This document shows, one piece after another, positions 17,738 to 27,567 of a stretch of DNA of 64,000 nt (positions are counted from its first letter, which is position 1; each line of letters begins with the position of its first letter). This DNA comes from Paracoccus sulfuroxidans (GTDB lineage: Bacteria; Pseudomonadota; Alphaproteobacteria; Rhodobacterales; Rhodobacteraceae). The stretch lies in the NCBI RefSeq assembly GCF_007830335.1, contig NZ_VLKU01000001.1, positions 451,727-515,726 of the forward strand. The letters are read 5' to 3'. A program made the position numbers and the translations under genes. The notes under the pieces were generated by a model. The model saw nothing but the letters and a program-made list of their open reading frames with translations, was not told where the DNA came from and made no database searches.

Positions 17738-18712
17738 GTGACTGCACAAGCCAGACTGTCGCCCGACTTCCACCCCATGCATGATACGGCGGTGGTCGTG
17801 GCGTGCGACGCCAACTATCTGCCCTATGCCGCCACGCCCGCGCTGGCGATGGCTGCACGTCCGGGGCGGGACTTCGACGTGCTGATCGGCGGTCCTGATC
17901 CGCTGGAACTGCCGCAATCGCTGCGCGACACCGGAATCGGCCATGTCGCGGCCAGCGATCCGACCCTGCGCGAGGCTTTGCCGCTGGATGCCCGCCGCTC
18001 TCTGGCGACCTATATGGAGCTGTTTCTGGGCAGCGGCCTTGCCGGGATCTATCGCCGCATTCTGGTTCTGGATGCCGATATTCTTTATGAGCGCGGCGAT
18101 CCCGGACGTCTGATGCGGGCCAATATGCTGGGCTGCGCCGTCGCTGCCGTGCGCGACAACAAGCAATGGCGCACGCCCGGCCGCAAGGTGTCCGAGTTCC
18201 GTGCGCTTGGCGAACCGGCGCATCCCTATTTCAACGCGGGCGTCGTGATGATCGACACCGCCACCTTTCTGGCGGCCGACCTGCCCGCCCGCGCCGCCGA
18301 TTTCGCCCGCAACCATCTGGCCGGACTGGGGCGCGATCAGGCGCTGATGAACGGTGTCCTGAAGGGCGACTGGGCCGAGATCAGCCCGCATTGGAACTGG
18401 CAATACACCAGCGCCTCCGCCCAACTGGCCGAGATTGCCGATCCCTGCCTCGTCCATTTCATCGGCACCCGCAAACCCTGGTCGGACGCCTCGATCGGGG
18501 TCGTGCCCATGCGGATGCGCGCGGCCTTCTCGGATGTGCTGCTGCGCCATTTCCCCGATGCCCCGCCGGTCACGCAGGCCGAGTTGCGGCACTGGCCCGA
18601 AGCCTCCACGCTGCGCAAGGCGCTGTTTCGGCAATGGCGCGCGGCGGGGGCGATGACGCGCTACCTCAACCGCTTCCCAGACGAATACACGCTGATTTCG
18701 GCGCGCGGTTAG
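17738..18712 (+). CDS. Glycosyltransferase, GT8-like
   Basis: 324 residues. The nucleotide-sugar and metal-binding DxD motif appears in RRILVLDADILYER (about 108-120), followed by the GT8-like FNAGVVMIDTATFL and DQALMNGVLKGDW. No signal peptide, so a cytoplasmic enzyme adding a sugar to a surface polysaccharide or lipid is likely. The GTG at 17738 is the longest credible start; an ATG at 17777 lacks a ribosome site. It is isolated: no other envelope-sugar genes adjoin it. Its stop overlaps by 4 bp the stop of the convergent OmpA-like gene. Substrate unknown. Confidence 0.68.
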   Translation: MTAQARLSPDFHPMHDTAVVVACDANYLPYAATPALAMAARPGRDFDVLIGGPDPLELPQSLRDTGIGHVAASDPTLREALPLDARRSLATYMELFLGSGLAGIYRRILVLDADILYERGDPGRLMRANMLGCAVAAVRDNKQWRTPGRKVSEFRALGEPAHPYFNAGVVMIDTATFLAADLPARAADFARNHLAGLGRDQALMNGVLKGDWAEISPHWNWQYTSASAQLAEIADPCLVHFIGTRKPWSDASIGVVPMRMRAAFSDVLLRHFPDAPPVTQAELRHWPEASTLRKALFRQWRAAGAMTRYLNRFPDEYTLISARG

Positions 18713-20142
18713 CGCTCGGTCAGCTTCAGCTCGATCCGGCGGTTCTGGGCGCGGGCCTCGGGGCTGTCGCCTTCAGTCACCGGACGGGTGTCGGCAAAGC
18801 CCGTCGCCGCCAGACGGTTCGCCGGGAAGCCCAGATCATCGACCATATAGCGCACCACCGCCAAAGCGCGCGCCTGGCTGAGTTCCCAGTTGTCGCGGTA
18901 GCGCCCCTGCCCCGACAGCGGCTGGCTGTCGGTGTGGCCATCGACGCGGATGATCCAGTCGATCTCGGGCGGGATCTCGGTCGCGACATCGCGCAGCATC
19001 TGGGCCACGCGCGCGATCTGCGCCTGCCCTTCGGACGACAGCGTCGCCTCACCAGTCGGGAACAGCACCTCGGAGGAGAAGACGAAGCGGTCGCCCACGA
19101 CCTTCACCCCTTCGCGTCCCTCAAGGATCTGCGACAGGCGTCCAAAGAACTCCGAGCGGTAGCGGGCCAGATCCTTGGCCTCCGCCTCGGCCTTCTCGCG
19201 GGCCTCGGTCTCCAGCGCCAGACGCTTGCGCTCTTCATCGGCGGCGCGCAGCAGGGCAGTGTTCAGCTGCCGCCCCAGATCCTCGACCTTCAGATCGGCC
19301 TCTTGCTGCTGCGTGTCGGCGGCATTCAGCACCGCCTGCAGGCTGCCAAGCTGGGTGTTCAGCTGCGCGACCTGCTGGTTCAGCAAGGCCACGCGGCGCT
19401 GATCCTCGGTCGAGAGCGCCTCCTGATCCTTCAACTGCCCCTGCGCCAGCGCCAGCAGCGCCGCCTGACGCTCGGCCTCGGTCGCCTGAGTGTCGGCGCG
19501 CTCGGCCAGTTCCTTTTTCGCGGCATCGGCTGCGGCCAGCAGGGTCAGGGTTTCTTCCGCCTTCTTGCGCTCTTCCTCCAGCCGCAGGTTCATCGCGGTG
19601 ATCTCGGCATCGGACCGGCTCAGCCGGTCACGCAGCGCTTGCGCCGCGGCGGCATCGGCCAGACGGCGGACCTCGGCCTCGGAGAGCTGCGCGGTGCTGT
19701 CCTGCAGCTTGTCCTCGGTCGCCTTCAGCGCCTCGCCGGTCTCGGCATTGCGGCGGCGCAGATCAGCAATCATCGCCTCCAGCGCCTCGCGCCGGGCGGC
19801 GGCCAGCCGTGCAGCCTCGGTCTGGGCGTCGATCTCTTGCCGGGCACCCGCGATCTCTTGCTCCGAGGCGCGCAGACGCTCGCGTTCGGCCAGCAGATCA
19901 CGGTCCAGCGTCTCCGCCCGCTCATCCGAGATCGCCAGCGCATCCGACAGCTGCGACACCTGCCCGCCCAGGCGGTCAAGCTCGCTGTCCTGCGTGGTAA
20001 TCGTGTCGCGCATCACCGATTGCAGCACCATGAAGATCGTCAGCGCAAAGATCAGCACCATCAGCAGCGCGGACAAGGCGTCCACGAAGCCCGGCCAGAC
20101 ATTGCTGGAAAAGCGATCCCCACTGCCGCGGCTAAGCCCCAT
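18709..20142 (-). CDS. MotB/OmpA-like peptidoglycan-binding protein with long coiled coil
   Basis: 477 residues. A single membrane helix near the N-terminus (about 20-42, ALSALLMVLIFALTIFMVLQ) is followed by about 270 residues of Ala/Glu/Arg/Leu-rich coiled coil and a C-terminal OmpA domain (about 355-475) with IRVDGHTDSQPLSGQG and the NRRIELKLTER end. This is the MotB/TolR-plus-OmpA layout. Its start overlaps the MotA/ExbB-like gene by 11 bp, so they should form an inner-membrane proton-channel complex anchored to peptidoglycan. No flagellar or tol genes adjoin. The cellular function is unknown. Confidence 0.8.
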   Translation of the reverse strand: MGLSRGSGDRFSSNVWPGFVDALSALLMVLIFALTIFMVLQSVMRDTITTQDSELDRLGGQVSQLSDALAISDERAETLDRDLLAERERLRASEQEIAGARQEIDAQTEAARLAAARREALEAMIADLRRRNAETGEALKATEDKLQDSTAQLSEAEVRRLADAAAAQALRDRLSRSDAEITAMNLRLEEERKKAEETLTLLAAADAAKKELAERADTQATEAERQAALLALAQGQLKDQEALSTEDQRRVALLNQQVAQLNTQLGSLQAVLNAADTQQQEADLKVEDLGRQLNTALLRAADEERKRLALETEAREKAEAEAKDLARYRSEFFGRLSQILEGREGVKVVGDRFVFSSEVLFPTGEATLSSEGQAQIARVAQMLRDVATEIPPEIDWIIRVDGHTDSQPLSGQGRYRDNWELSQARALAVVRYMVDDLGFPANRLAATGFADTRPVTEGDSPEARAQNRRIELKLTER

Positions 20143-21457
20143 CGCGGCGCTCCATCCGCTGGATTGCCGCCGTCAGCGCCGCCAGATCCTGCCGCAGCTC
20201 GGCCACCATACGCGCATTGCTGGACGAGGATTCCTCGACCAGCCGGCCCAGCTGCACGTCGATGGAGCGCAGGCGCATCCGCGCCTCGCCCCCGTCATCG
20301 GCCTCGACCGGCTCGGCGCCCTGCGCAATCAACCGCTCCTGCCCGTCAGCCAGCCGATTGAGCGCCTTGGTCAGCGCGGCCGAGCGGGCCACCGTCGCCT
20401 CGCTGTCGGCCAGAATATGGTTCGTCAGCCGTTCAACCCCCTGCGCCATGGCCAGCGCGCGCGCGTCTGCGGCCTGCCCTTCAGCATCGCGACGTTCATC
20501 GCGGCGGGCATAGAATTCCTGCAACTGCCCCATCTGCATCGCGACCTGATCCAGAAAGCCCGCGATGGTCGCGTGATCGACACCGCTCTCGGAATCGCCG
20601 CCCGCCATGCCGATGCGGGTAAAGCTGGTCAGCCACTCCTCCAGCTCGCGATAGAAGCGGTTCTGGCCATGGGTCACGAACAGCTCCAAAAGGCCCACCA
20701 CCAGCGAGCCCGCGAGGCCCAGAAGCGAACTGGAGAAAGCCGTCGCCATCCCGCCCAGCTGCGCCTCAAGCCCGTTCATCAGCTGGGCAAAAACGTCGAT
20801 GCTGGTCTGGCCTTCTTTCGGGGCCAGATGGCGAATGGTCTCGACAATCGCCGGGATGGTCGTCGCCAGCCCGTAGAAGGTCCCCAAGAGGCCAAGGAAG
20901 ATCAACAGGCTGGTCAGATAGCGGGTGATGTCGCGCGCCTCATCGACCCGCTGCCCCACGGAATCAAGGATCGAGCGCGCCGACCCGGTCGAGATCACCC
21001 CGCCAATCGGCCCCCGCGTCCCCAGAAGGGCCGCCAGCGGTGCCAGCAGGCGCGGCGCGTCGTCGGTCTCCACCTCGGGGCTGGCGGCAAGGCCGCTTTC
21101 CAACGCGTTGCGGCGGCGCTTGGCAAAGCGCTCGATCCAGCTGACCGAGGTGATCAGCTGCGCCACCTGCCACAGGCAGGTCAGCACGCCCAGCACGAAG
21201 ACGCCCAGAATCAGCCCGTTCAGGAACCGGTTCGCCGAGAAGATCGACAGGATGCGGCCATAGGCCAGCCAGCCGCCGACGGCGACCAGCGCCATGACGA
21301 TCAGCATCAGGACGATCTGCCTGACAGGTTGCGAGAATTCTGGCTGCGAGGGTCCCGCATCGGGCGCCGCTCTTCGGCTGGCTGCAAGGCGCTGGCGGCT
21401 CTTGCGTTGGAAGTCTTTGTTTTCGCCGTCGAAGGTTTCGGCGTCGTCTTGGGACAC
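20132..21457 (-). CDS. MotA/TolQ/ExbB-like proton channel protein
   Basis: 441 residues. Helices are visible at about 48-68 (LMLIVMALVAVGGWLAYG), 75-97, 180-200 (LTSLLIFLGLLGTFYGLATT) and 240-262 (TAFSSSLLGLAGSLVVGLLE); the last two carry the MotA/ExbB signature. A charged cytoplasmic N-terminus precedes helix 1, and a 175-residue helical tail follows helix 4. It is cotranscribed with the OmpA-domain partner downstream. Zorya anti-phage systems start with similar ZorA/ZorB proteins, but no ZorC/D/E follows here, so I treat it as an envelope energiser of unknown target. Confidence 0.78.
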   Translation of the reverse strand: MSQDDAETFDGENKDFQRKSRQRLAASRRAAPDAGPSQPEFSQPVRQIVLMLIVMALVAVGGWLAYGRILSIFSANRFLNGLILGVFVLGVLTCLWQVAQLITSVSWIERFAKRRRNALESGLAASPEVETDDAPRLLAPLAALLGTRGPIGGVISTGSARSILDSVGQRVDEARDITRYLTSLLIFLGLLGTFYGLATTIPAIVETIRHLAPKEGQTSIDVFAQLMNGLEAQLGGMATAFSSSLLGLAGSLVVGLLELFVTHGQNRFYRELEEWLTSFTRIGMAGGDSESGVDHATIAGFLDQVAMQMGQLQEFYARRDERRDAEGQAADARALAMAQGVERLTNHILADSEATVARSAALTKALNRLADGQERLIAQGAEPVEADDGGEARMRLRSIDVQLGRLVEESSSSNARMVAELRQDLAALTAAIQRMERRDGA

Positions 21458-21541
21458 GGTTGCTCCCCCGCTCCGTCATTTCGCTGGCAGCTTATGCGGA
21501 GGAACGCGATCTGCCAAGCGCTGCGGTCCGCGCGGCGGCGC

Positions 21542-22093
21542 TCAGCCCCGCATCAGGTCGCGCACATGGCGCGCCAATTCGTCCAGATCGGGGTCCTGCA
21601 TCCCCAGTTGGGTCAGGTGATCGGCGGTATTGAACAGATAATCGGCATTGGGCCCGCGCCCGCCCACCGCACGCGAAATGATCCGCGCCTGCTCATCAAG
21701 GCTCAGCGCGCCGATATATTGCTCGTGATCGCGGCGCATCACATAGGTGATCGCCTGCACCTGACGCCCGTCCGACAGCAGGATCGGCAGCACAAGTTCG
21801 TGATAGGCATTCGTCGCGAGTTCGCGGGCGCGCAGATCGGTATGGGTGGCCTGCCAATCCGCGCCGTCGACCCGCAGCGCCAGCCCCTGACAATGCGCCC
21901 CGGGCTTTTCATCCAGCGCCAGCACCAGCCCCGGCGCCTCCAGCGTGCCGCGAAACACCACCGAGGTCATGCAAAAGCTGCGCGCATAGCCGTCGATGCG
22001 CCCACCCACGGCCTCGGCCACCGGGAATCCCGGATCCCACATCAGCGAACCGTAAGCGAAAACCCAGTGTTCACTCGGCTTTAACGAAGCCAT
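21542..22093 (-). CDS. Gamma-glutamylcyclotransferase, ChaC-like
   Basis: 183 residues. The N-terminal VFAYGSLMWDPGF holds the substrate-binding YGSLMW loop of ChaC; the catalytic-type Glu lies in the AYHELVLPILL region. ChaC enzymes cleave glutathione to 5-oxoproline and Cys-Gly. The length matches bacterial ChaC, which often runs about 180-230. It stands between the channel pair and a divergent DUF2125 gene, 90 bp from the latter. No operon partner suggests a specific role. Confidence 0.85.
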   Translation of the reverse strand: MASLKPSEHWVFAYGSLMWDPGFPVAEAVGGRIDGYARSFCMTSVVFRGTLEAPGLVLALDEKPGAHCQGLALRVDGADWQATHTDLRARELATNAYHELVLPILLSDGRQVQAITYVMRRDHEQYIGALSLDEQARIISRAVGGRGPNADYLFNTADHLTQLGMQDPDLDELARHVRDLMRG

Positions 22094-22183
22094 CCTACAA
22101 CGTCCGCATGCCCTTTTCCTTGGGGGTAACTTAGGTCAGGATGGCCGACGTTCCAAGGCGGGAACCTTGCTGATGAGGCCCTG

Positions 22184-23269
22184 ATGCGTCGATTGCTGCT
22201 GTTCGTGATCTTTCTTGCCGTGATTCTGGGCGGTCTGTGGCTGGGTGGTGAGACCCTGCTGGCCCGTATGATCCGGCAGAACATGCAGGATCAGGCGATG
22301 CTGCAGCTGCAGGATGTGACGCCGCTGCGTGATCCGGGGCGCTTCGGCGTGCGCGGAGCGCAACTGACGATTGATTCGGATGGTCGCAAAATCACCTTGC
22401 CAGAGCTGACGGTCTGGGCGCCCCTGAGCCGCCTCAACAGCCTTCACCTCAGCCTGCCGCCCCGCATCGAGCTGGCCGTTCTGGACCAGCCGCAAGAGAT
22501 CGGCTTGGATGACGCCGGCGCCAGCGTGACGGTCGCGCCACTGAACGGCATGGCGATCCGGCAGGCGACGGCGCATTCCGGGCCGGTGACGCTCGGCGGT
22601 CAGCCGCTGGCCGAAGCCGCCGATCTGGACGTATCCCTGTCGCGGCTGGGCTATGCCGTCCCGCGCGGGGCCGCCACCAGCTATGACGTGAAGATTGACC
22701 TGCAGAAGGCCGACCCCCGTGTGCTCACCCCGGTCGAGATCCCCGAAGGCACGCTCTCCATCACGGGCGCGGGCCGGGTCTGGCTCGACCGCATCCTGAC
22801 GCCCGAGACCCTGCAATCGGGCCGCCATCCGCTGCCCGTGGGCTTTCGCACCGATGGCATGCATATCAGTTTCGCGGATCTGGACCTGCGCCTGATGGGC
22901 CGCGTGCTGCGCGATGCCTCAGGCTATGCCGAGGGCGAGGTGATGATCTATACCGCAGACGCCCCGGCGATCCTTGATCTGGCGGTCCAGCAGAACCTGC
23001 TGAAGCCCGGCGCGGCCCAGATGATTGGCAAGGCGCTGCAACAGCTCTCCGATGACACGCCCGACACACAATCCGAGTCCGAGCGTACCCTTGCCGATAC
23101 CGGCCTCAACGCCGGGCGCGTGGCGCAACCGGATCTCGACCCGATGCATTTCCCCAAACCGGCAGAGGGAGAGCTGCGTCTGCCGCTGACCTTCAAGGGC
23201 GGCAAGACAATGCTGGGCCCCCTGCCCCTTGGCCCCGCACCGCTCTTTGCGCAGGCAGAGGGTGCTTAG
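22184..23269 (+). CDS. DUF2125 domain protein, membrane-anchored
   Basis: 361 residues. The N-terminus (MRRLLLFVIFLAVILGGLWL) is an uncleaved signal anchor or signal peptide, so the rest is periplasmic. The body is beta-rich with repeated DGRKITLPELTVWAPL-like strands and ends in LRLPLTFKGGKTMLGPLPLG, which fits the DUF2125 family of alphaproteobacteria. Function unknown. Its stop overlaps that of the convergent tyrC by 4 bp. Confidence 0.68.
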   Translation: MRRLLLFVIFLAVILGGLWLGGETLLARMIRQNMQDQAMLQLQDVTPLRDPGRFGVRGAQLTIDSDGRKITLPELTVWAPLSRLNSLHLSLPPRIELAVLDQPQEIGLDDAGASVTVAPLNGMAIRQATAHSGPVTLGGQPLAEAADLDVSLSRLGYAVPRGAATSYDVKIDLQKADPRVLTPVEIPEGTLSITGAGRVWLDRILTPETLQSGRHPLPVGFRTDGMHISFADLDLRLMGRVLRDASGYAEGEVMIYTADAPAILDLAVQQNLLKPGAAQMIGKALQQLSDDTPDTQSESERTLADTGLNAGRVAQPDLDPMHFPKPAEGELRLPLTFKGGKTMLGPLPLGPAPLFAQAEGA

Positions 23270-24198
23270 GTCTCAGAGCTGTCAGGCTTGGCCTGACGCC
23301 CGAAGTCCGCAGCAGAGGTGTCCTGCCCGGCCTCGATGATGCCGCGACGGATCGCCCGCGTGCGGGTGAAATAATCATGCAGATGCGGACCATCGCCCAT
23401 GCGGATGGCACGTTGCAGAACGAACAGCTCCTCGGTGAAGCGGCCCAGAATGTCCAGAACCGCGTCCTTGTTCTGCAGGAACACATCGCGCCACATGGTC
23501 GGATCGCTGGCGGCGATGCGGGTGAAATCCCGAAACCCCGCCGCCGAGTATTTGATGACCTCGCCTTCAGTCACGCGCTTGATGTGATCGGCCACGCCCA
23601 CCATCGTATAAGCGATCAGGTGGGGCGTATGGCTGGTCACGGCCAGCACCAGATCGTGATGCGCAGGCTCCATACGCTCGGTGTTCGCGCCAAAGCCGCG
23701 CACCAGATCCTCAAGCCGGGCAATGGCCGCCGCGTCAACCTCACCCTCGGGGGTCAGCAGCCACCAGCGGTTGCGGAACAGGCTCGCAAAGCCCGAACGC
23801 GGCCCGGAATGCTCGGTCCCCGCCAGCGGATGGCCAGGGATGAAATGCACGTTCTCGGGCAGATGCGGACCAACGGCGGTGATAACCGCCTGCTTGACCG
23901 AACCGACATCGGTCACCGTCGCGCCGGGCTTCAGATGCGGCGCAATCTCCTGCGCTACCTCGGCCATCGCGCCCACCGGCACGGCCAGCACAACCAGATC
24001 GGCACCCTGAACCGCTTCGGCAGCAGTGGCCACGACCCGGTCGACCAGCCCGATCTCCTCGGCGGTCGCGCGCGTCTCGGCGCTGCGGGCATAGCCCACA
24101 ACCTCGCCCGCAAGCCCCGCCTCGCGCATCGCCAGCGACATGGATCCGGCGATCAGCCCCAGCCCGATCAGGGCCACCCGGTCATAGATCACGCTCAT
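23266..24198 (-). CDS. tyrC: Prephenate/arogenate dehydrogenase
   Basis: 310 residues. NAD-binding [20 protein letters not shown] at the N-terminus, [20 protein letters not shown], then the substrate region [15 protein letters not shown] with its conserved His residues, and a helical dimerisation C-terminus. It makes hydroxyphenylpyruvate or tyrosine from prephenate or arogenate. The ATG at 24198 overlaps the hisC stop by 4 bp; an upstream extension is open but has no family match. Pairing with hisC (a histidinol-phosphate/aromatic aminotransferase) is a known alphaproteobacterial arrangement for tyrosine and phenylalanine synthesis. Confidence 0.9.
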   Translation of the reverse strand: MSVIYDRVALIGLGLIAGSMSLAMREAGLAGEVVGYARSAETRATAEEIGLVDRVVATAAEAVQGADLVVLAVPVGAMAEVAQEIAPHLKPGATVTDVGSVKQAVITAVGPHLPENVHFIPGHPLAGTEHSGPRSGFASLFRNRWWLLTPEGEVDAAAIARLEDLVRGFGANTERMEPAHHDLVLAVTSHTPHLIAYTMVGVADHIKRVTEGEVIKYSAAGFRDFTRIAASDPTMWRDVFLQNKDAVLDILGRFTEELFVLQRAIRMGDGPHLHDYFTRTRAIRRGIIEAGQDTSAADFGRQAKPDSSET

Positions 24199-25310
24199 GC
24201 CTCGGTCCCGCCTGCGCGCTCGGCCATGAAGGCCCCGATGACATGGGCGATGCGACGGCAAGAGGCTTCATCGCCCACGGTGATGCGCAGACAATGCGGC
24301 AGACCATAGCTCGCCACGCGGCGCACGATCAGCCCCTCGGCCTTCAGGAATGCGTCGCAGGCCTCGGCGGTCGGAACATCGGCAAAGCGCGCCAGAATGA
24401 AATTCGCGCAGGAGGTGTCAGAGGGCACGCCCTTCTCCATCAGCGCCTCGGCCAGCCAGGCCCGCATGCGCGAATTCTCGGACTGGCTGCGCTGGAAATG
24501 TGCGCGGTCGCGCACAGCCGCCTCGGCCCCCTCCAACGCGGCGGTCGAGAGGTTGAAAGGCCCCCGGATCCGGTTCAGCACATCGACGATCTCGCGCGCG
24601 CCATAGCCCCAGCCGACCCGCAGCCCGCCCAGCCCATAGATCTTCGAGAAAGTCCGCGTCATGAACACATTCGGCAGCCGCGTCGCCAGTTCAGCCCCAC
24701 CATCGTAATCGCCGCCGACATATTCCGCATAAGCAGCATCAATGACGATGATGGCCTGAGGGATCGCGCGGGCCAGCCGCTCGATCTCGGGCAGGCCGAT
24801 CATCGTGCCGGTCGGATTGTTGGGATTGGCCAGAAACACCAGCCGCGTCCGCTCGCTCGCACCCGCGATCAGCGCATCGACATCCGTCACCCGATCCCGC
24901 TCGGCGACCTGAACAGGCGTCGCCCCCGCCGCATGAGCGCTGATCCGGTACATGAGGAACCCGTGCTCGGTGAACAGAACCTCGGTCCCCGGCCCTGCAT
25001 AGGCCTGACACAGGAAATGGATGATCTCATCCGAGCCGACACCGCAGATGATCCGGTCTGGATCCAGCGCATGCACCTCGGCAATCGCCTGGCGCAGCGC
25101 AGCATGGTCGGTATTCGGATAGCGATGCATGGAATGCGCGGCACGAATGACCGCCTCACGCGCCTTTTCCGAGGGGCCGAACGGGTTCTCGTTCGAGCTC
25201 AGCTTGACGACATTCTCGATACCGGCCACCTTCGAAGCCCCGCCCTCGTAAAGTGCGATCTCCATGATGCCCGGCTGAGGTGCAATGTTCGTATCGGTGT
25301 TCTGCGACAT
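24195..25310 (-). CDS. hisC: Histidinol-phosphate / aromatic aminotransferase
   Basis: 371 residues, class I/II PLP enzyme. [15 protein letters not shown] near residue 37, [12 protein letters not shown] with the Asn and Pro contacts, [10 protein letters not shown], and the Schiff-base lysine in [18 protein letters not shown]. Cotranscription with tyrC by a 4-bp overlap suggests that it also transaminates aromatic precursors. If another hisC lies in the his operon elsewhere, this would be the aromatic-specific one; that cannot be checked here. Confidence 0.9.
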   Translation of the reverse strand: MSQNTDTNIAPQPGIMEIALYEGGASKVAGIENVVKLSSNENPFGPSEKAREAVIRAAHSMHRYPNTDHAALRQAIAEVHALDPDRIICGVGSDEIIHFLCQAYAGPGTEVLFTEHGFLMYRISAHAAGATPVQVAERDRVTDVDALIAGASERTRLVFLANPNNPTGTMIGLPEIERLARAIPQAIIVIDAAYAEYVGGDYDGGAELATRLPNVFMTRTFSKIYGLGGLRVGWGYGAREIVDVLNRIRGPFNLSTAALEGAEAAVRDRAHFQRSQSENSRMRAWLAEALMEKGVPSDTSCANFILARFADVPTAEACDAFLKAEGLIVRRVASYGLPHCLRITVGDEASCRRIAHVIGAFMAERAGGTEA

Positions 25311-25465
25311 GTCTGGCCCCTTGCAAGCCCGGTCGTATTAGCCAATGCCGCAGGCCTTGGAAAGAACCCGCAACACGCGCGGATAAGACCAAAGCCCCGA
25401 CTTCTTCGTTGTCCAAATACCCAAAAATCCGACCGCACCCACAGGCGATGCCTGCGCCCGTCAGA

Positions 25466-26011
25466 TCACTGGCCCTCGGCCTCCAGCGCCTTTTTCAGCT
25501 CGGGCAGGAAACGCCCGGTATAGTCCTCGCGGATCAGCGGCCCGGCAAAGCGGTAAAGGATCTGCCCCTCACCATTGACGATGAAGGTTTCCGGCGGCGC
25601 GGTGACGCCCCAGTCGATGGCCGAGCGCCCGCGCGGATCGGTGGCGATGGCGTGATAGGAATCGCCATGCTCGGTCAGAAACTGCAGCGCCTGCGCCTCG
25701 GGGTCCTTCAGGTCGATGCCATAGACCGGCAGATCCTTGGCCAGCTCGGCAATGGTCGGATGCTCGGCGCGGCAGGGCGGGCACCAGCTGGCCCAGAAAT
25801 TCACCAGCTTCACGCCCGGCTGGCGCAGCATCTCATCGGTCAGCTGCGTCTTGCCCTCCAGCGTTGTCTGCGGCACCACAGGCGCCTCGCGCCCGACCAG
25901 AGCCGAGGGGCCGATGGCGGGATTGTCCCGTTCGGTTCCCCAAAGGAACATGGCGGCAAGCCCTGCAAACAGCAGCGGCGGAATGGCGATCATGGGCGAA
26001 AATCTAGCCAC
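25466..26011 (-). CDS. ccmG: Cytochrome c biogenesis thiol:disulfide reductase (DsbE/CcmG)
   Basis: 181 residues. An N-terminal membrane anchor (about 6-25) is followed by a periplasmic thioredoxin fold with the WCPPC active site (about 76-80) in VNFWASWCPPCRAEHP and the cis-proline region GVTAPPETFIV. It reduces apocytochrome c or CcmH before haem ligation. The GTG at 26011 overlaps the end of ccmD by 8 bp; an ATG six codons later is an alternative start. It is the last gene of the ccmABCDG run. Confidence 0.93.
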   Translation of the reverse strand: MARFSPMIAIPPLLFAGLAAMFLWGTERDNPAIGPSALVGREAPVVPQTTLEGKTQLTDEMLRQPGVKLVNFWASWCPPCRAEHPTIAELAKDLPVYGIDLKDPEAQALQFLTEHGDSYHAIATDPRGRSAIDWGVTAPPETFIVNGEGQILYRFAGPLIREDYTGRFLPELKKALEAEGQ

Positions 26012-26147
26012 GCTTTTCCTGCTCCTCTAGGGCCCGGCGCGCGCGCGCATTGGCGGCGATGGTCTGCAAAATGATCCCGGCCAGCAGCAGGATGCCCGCG
26101 CCATAGGCGCTCAGCACTGTCACGGTGTATTTTCCAAGGTCGATCAT
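26004..26147 (-). CDS. ccmD: Haem exporter protein CcmD
   Basis: A 47-residue small membrane protein between ccmC and ccmG. MIDLGKYTVTVLSAYGAGIL begins a single helix (about 8-30), followed by a basic tail (ARARRALEEQEKRG), which is the expected CcmD topology and charge pattern. CcmD releases holo-CcmE from the CcmABC complex. The start overlaps the ccmC stop by 4 bp and the stop overlaps the ccmG start by 8 bp, so translation is coupled throughout. Confidence 0.9.
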   Translation of the reverse strand: MIDLGKYTVTVLSAYGAGILLLAGIILQTIAANARARRALEEQEKRG

Positions 26148-26869
26148 GCACGGTTCTCCCGGGCCAGAAGGGCGGCCAGACGGCGGCGGCGGATCTCGGT
26201 CCGGGTGCGGATCAGAATCAGCGCCACGGTCAGAAGAAAGAAGCCCAGCATCGCCAGATAAAGGGGATAGCGATAGGTCGCCGACATCCGCTCACCCGAG
26301 GCGACCGAAAGCGACGCGCCCTGATGCAGGCCCTGATTCCAGAACAGCACCGCATAGCGCGACAGCAGCGCAAAGACCGAGCCCACCAGACACAGCACAC
26401 CCGTCAGATCGGCGGCACTGTCGGGGTCCTCGACCGCCTCCCAAAGCGCGATATAGCCCAGATAGAACAGGAAGAGGATCAGGAACGAGGTCAGCCGCGG
26501 ATCCCATTCCCACCAGGTTCCCCACATCGGCTGGCCCCAGACCGCGCCCGTGATCAGCGCGATCAGCGTCATCACCGCGCCGACCGGAGCGGCGGCCTTC
26601 GCGGCCAGCGCACTGACATGGTGGCGGCGCACGATCCAGATCAGCGAGGCCACCAGCATCATCATCCAGCAGTTGATCGCCATCAACGCGGCAGGCACGT
26701 GCAGAAACAGGATCTTGACGGTCGAGCCCTGCTTGAAATCGTCGGGCGTCAGGAACCCCCAGATCAACCCGCCGAGTGTACAGATGGCCGCCCCGCCCAC
26801 GACCCAGGGCAGGACCGCGCCCGAGGCGCGCATGAACTTGACGGGGTTGGCGTATTCCCAGATCGACAT
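26144..26869 (-). CDS. ccmC: Haem exporter/handling protein CcmC
   Basis: 241 residues with six predicted membrane helices. The tryptophan-rich haem-handling motif is seen in WGQPMWGTWWEWDPRLTS (about 112-130), with periplasmic His residues in LFLHVPAAL and LHQGASLS. CcmC loads haem onto CcmE. It lies 41 bp downstream of ccmB and overlaps ccmD. Confidence 0.95.
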   Translation of the reverse strand: MSIWEYANPVKFMRASGAVLPWVVGGAAICTLGGLIWGFLTPDDFKQGSTVKILFLHVPAALMAINCWMMMLVASLIWIVRRHHVSALAAKAAAPVGAVMTLIALITGAVWGQPMWGTWWEWDPRLTSFLILFLFYLGYIALWEAVEDPDSAADLTGVLCLVGSVFALLSRYAVLFWNQGLHQGASLSVASGERMSATYRYPLYLAMLGFFLLTVALILIRTRTEIRRRRLAALLARENRA

Positions 26870-26910
26870 GGCTCTTCCCTAGCTTGCGCCGCAGGGGCTC
26901 TCAAGCCCTC

Positions 26911-27567
26911 TCACCGCAGATTGACCCGAAGGGCCGAGGCGGCGGCGAATGGCACCAGCGCCAGCACAGCCAATGTGATTGCGGCCAGAAAGACCAGCGG
27001 CGTCCACGGGTCCAGCCCTGCGGCACCGCGTCGCACCGCCTCGGCCCCGAAGATCAGCGTCGGGATGTAAAGCGGCAGGACCAGCAGCGACAGAAGCAGC
27101 CCACCGCGCCGCAGGCCCACGGTGACCGCCGCGCCAAAGGCCCCCAACACCGAGAGCGCAGGCGTGCCAAGCGCCAGCGACAGCACCAGCCAGACATAGC
27201 CCGGCCCCGGCAGATGCAGAAGGATGCCGAAGACCGGCGCCGCCAGCACCAGCGGCAGACCGGTGGTCAGCCAATGCGCCAAGGCCTTGCTGGCGACGAC
27301 GCCCTCAAGCGGCAGGGGCGCGGTGGCGAGCAGATCCAGACTGCCGTCCTCATGATCGAGCGCAAAGATGCGGTCCAGCGACAGAAGGCAGGACAGCAAG
27401 GCCCCCACCCAGAGGATCCCCGGCGCGATCAGCGCCAGCGTCCCGCCCTGCGGGCCGACACCGAAAGGGACCAGCGTGCAGACGATCAGAAAGAAGGCCA
27501 GCGCCAGCCCGAAGCCGCCTCCGGCGCGTGTCGCCAGCCTCAGGTCGCGGATCAGCAGGGCCTTCAT
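26911..27567 (-). CDS. ccmB: Haem exporter ABC permease CcmB
   Basis: 218 residues with about six membrane helices and the family start [37 protein letters not shown] is the characteristic cytoplasmic loop. It forms the permease of the CcmAB transporter that helps release haem-CcmE. It overlaps ccmA by 4 bp. Confidence 0.94.
   Translation of the reverse strand: MKALLIRDLRLATRAGGGFGLALAFFLIVCTLVPFGVGPQGGTLALIAPGILWVGALLSCLLSLDRIFALDHEDGSLDLLATAPLPLEGVVASKALAHWLTTGLPLVLAAPVFGILLHLPGPGYVWLVLSLALGTPALSVLGAFGAAVTVGLRRGGLLLSLLVLPLYIPTLIFGAEAVRRGAAGLDPWTPLVFLAAITLAVLALVPFAAASALRVNLR

Noticed and set aside
18709..21457. Zorya anti-phage system (ZorA/ZorB)
   Set aside because: Only the MotA/MotB-like pair is present. 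Neighbours are chaC and a glycosyltransferase, with no ZorC, ZorD helicase or ZorE nuclease.
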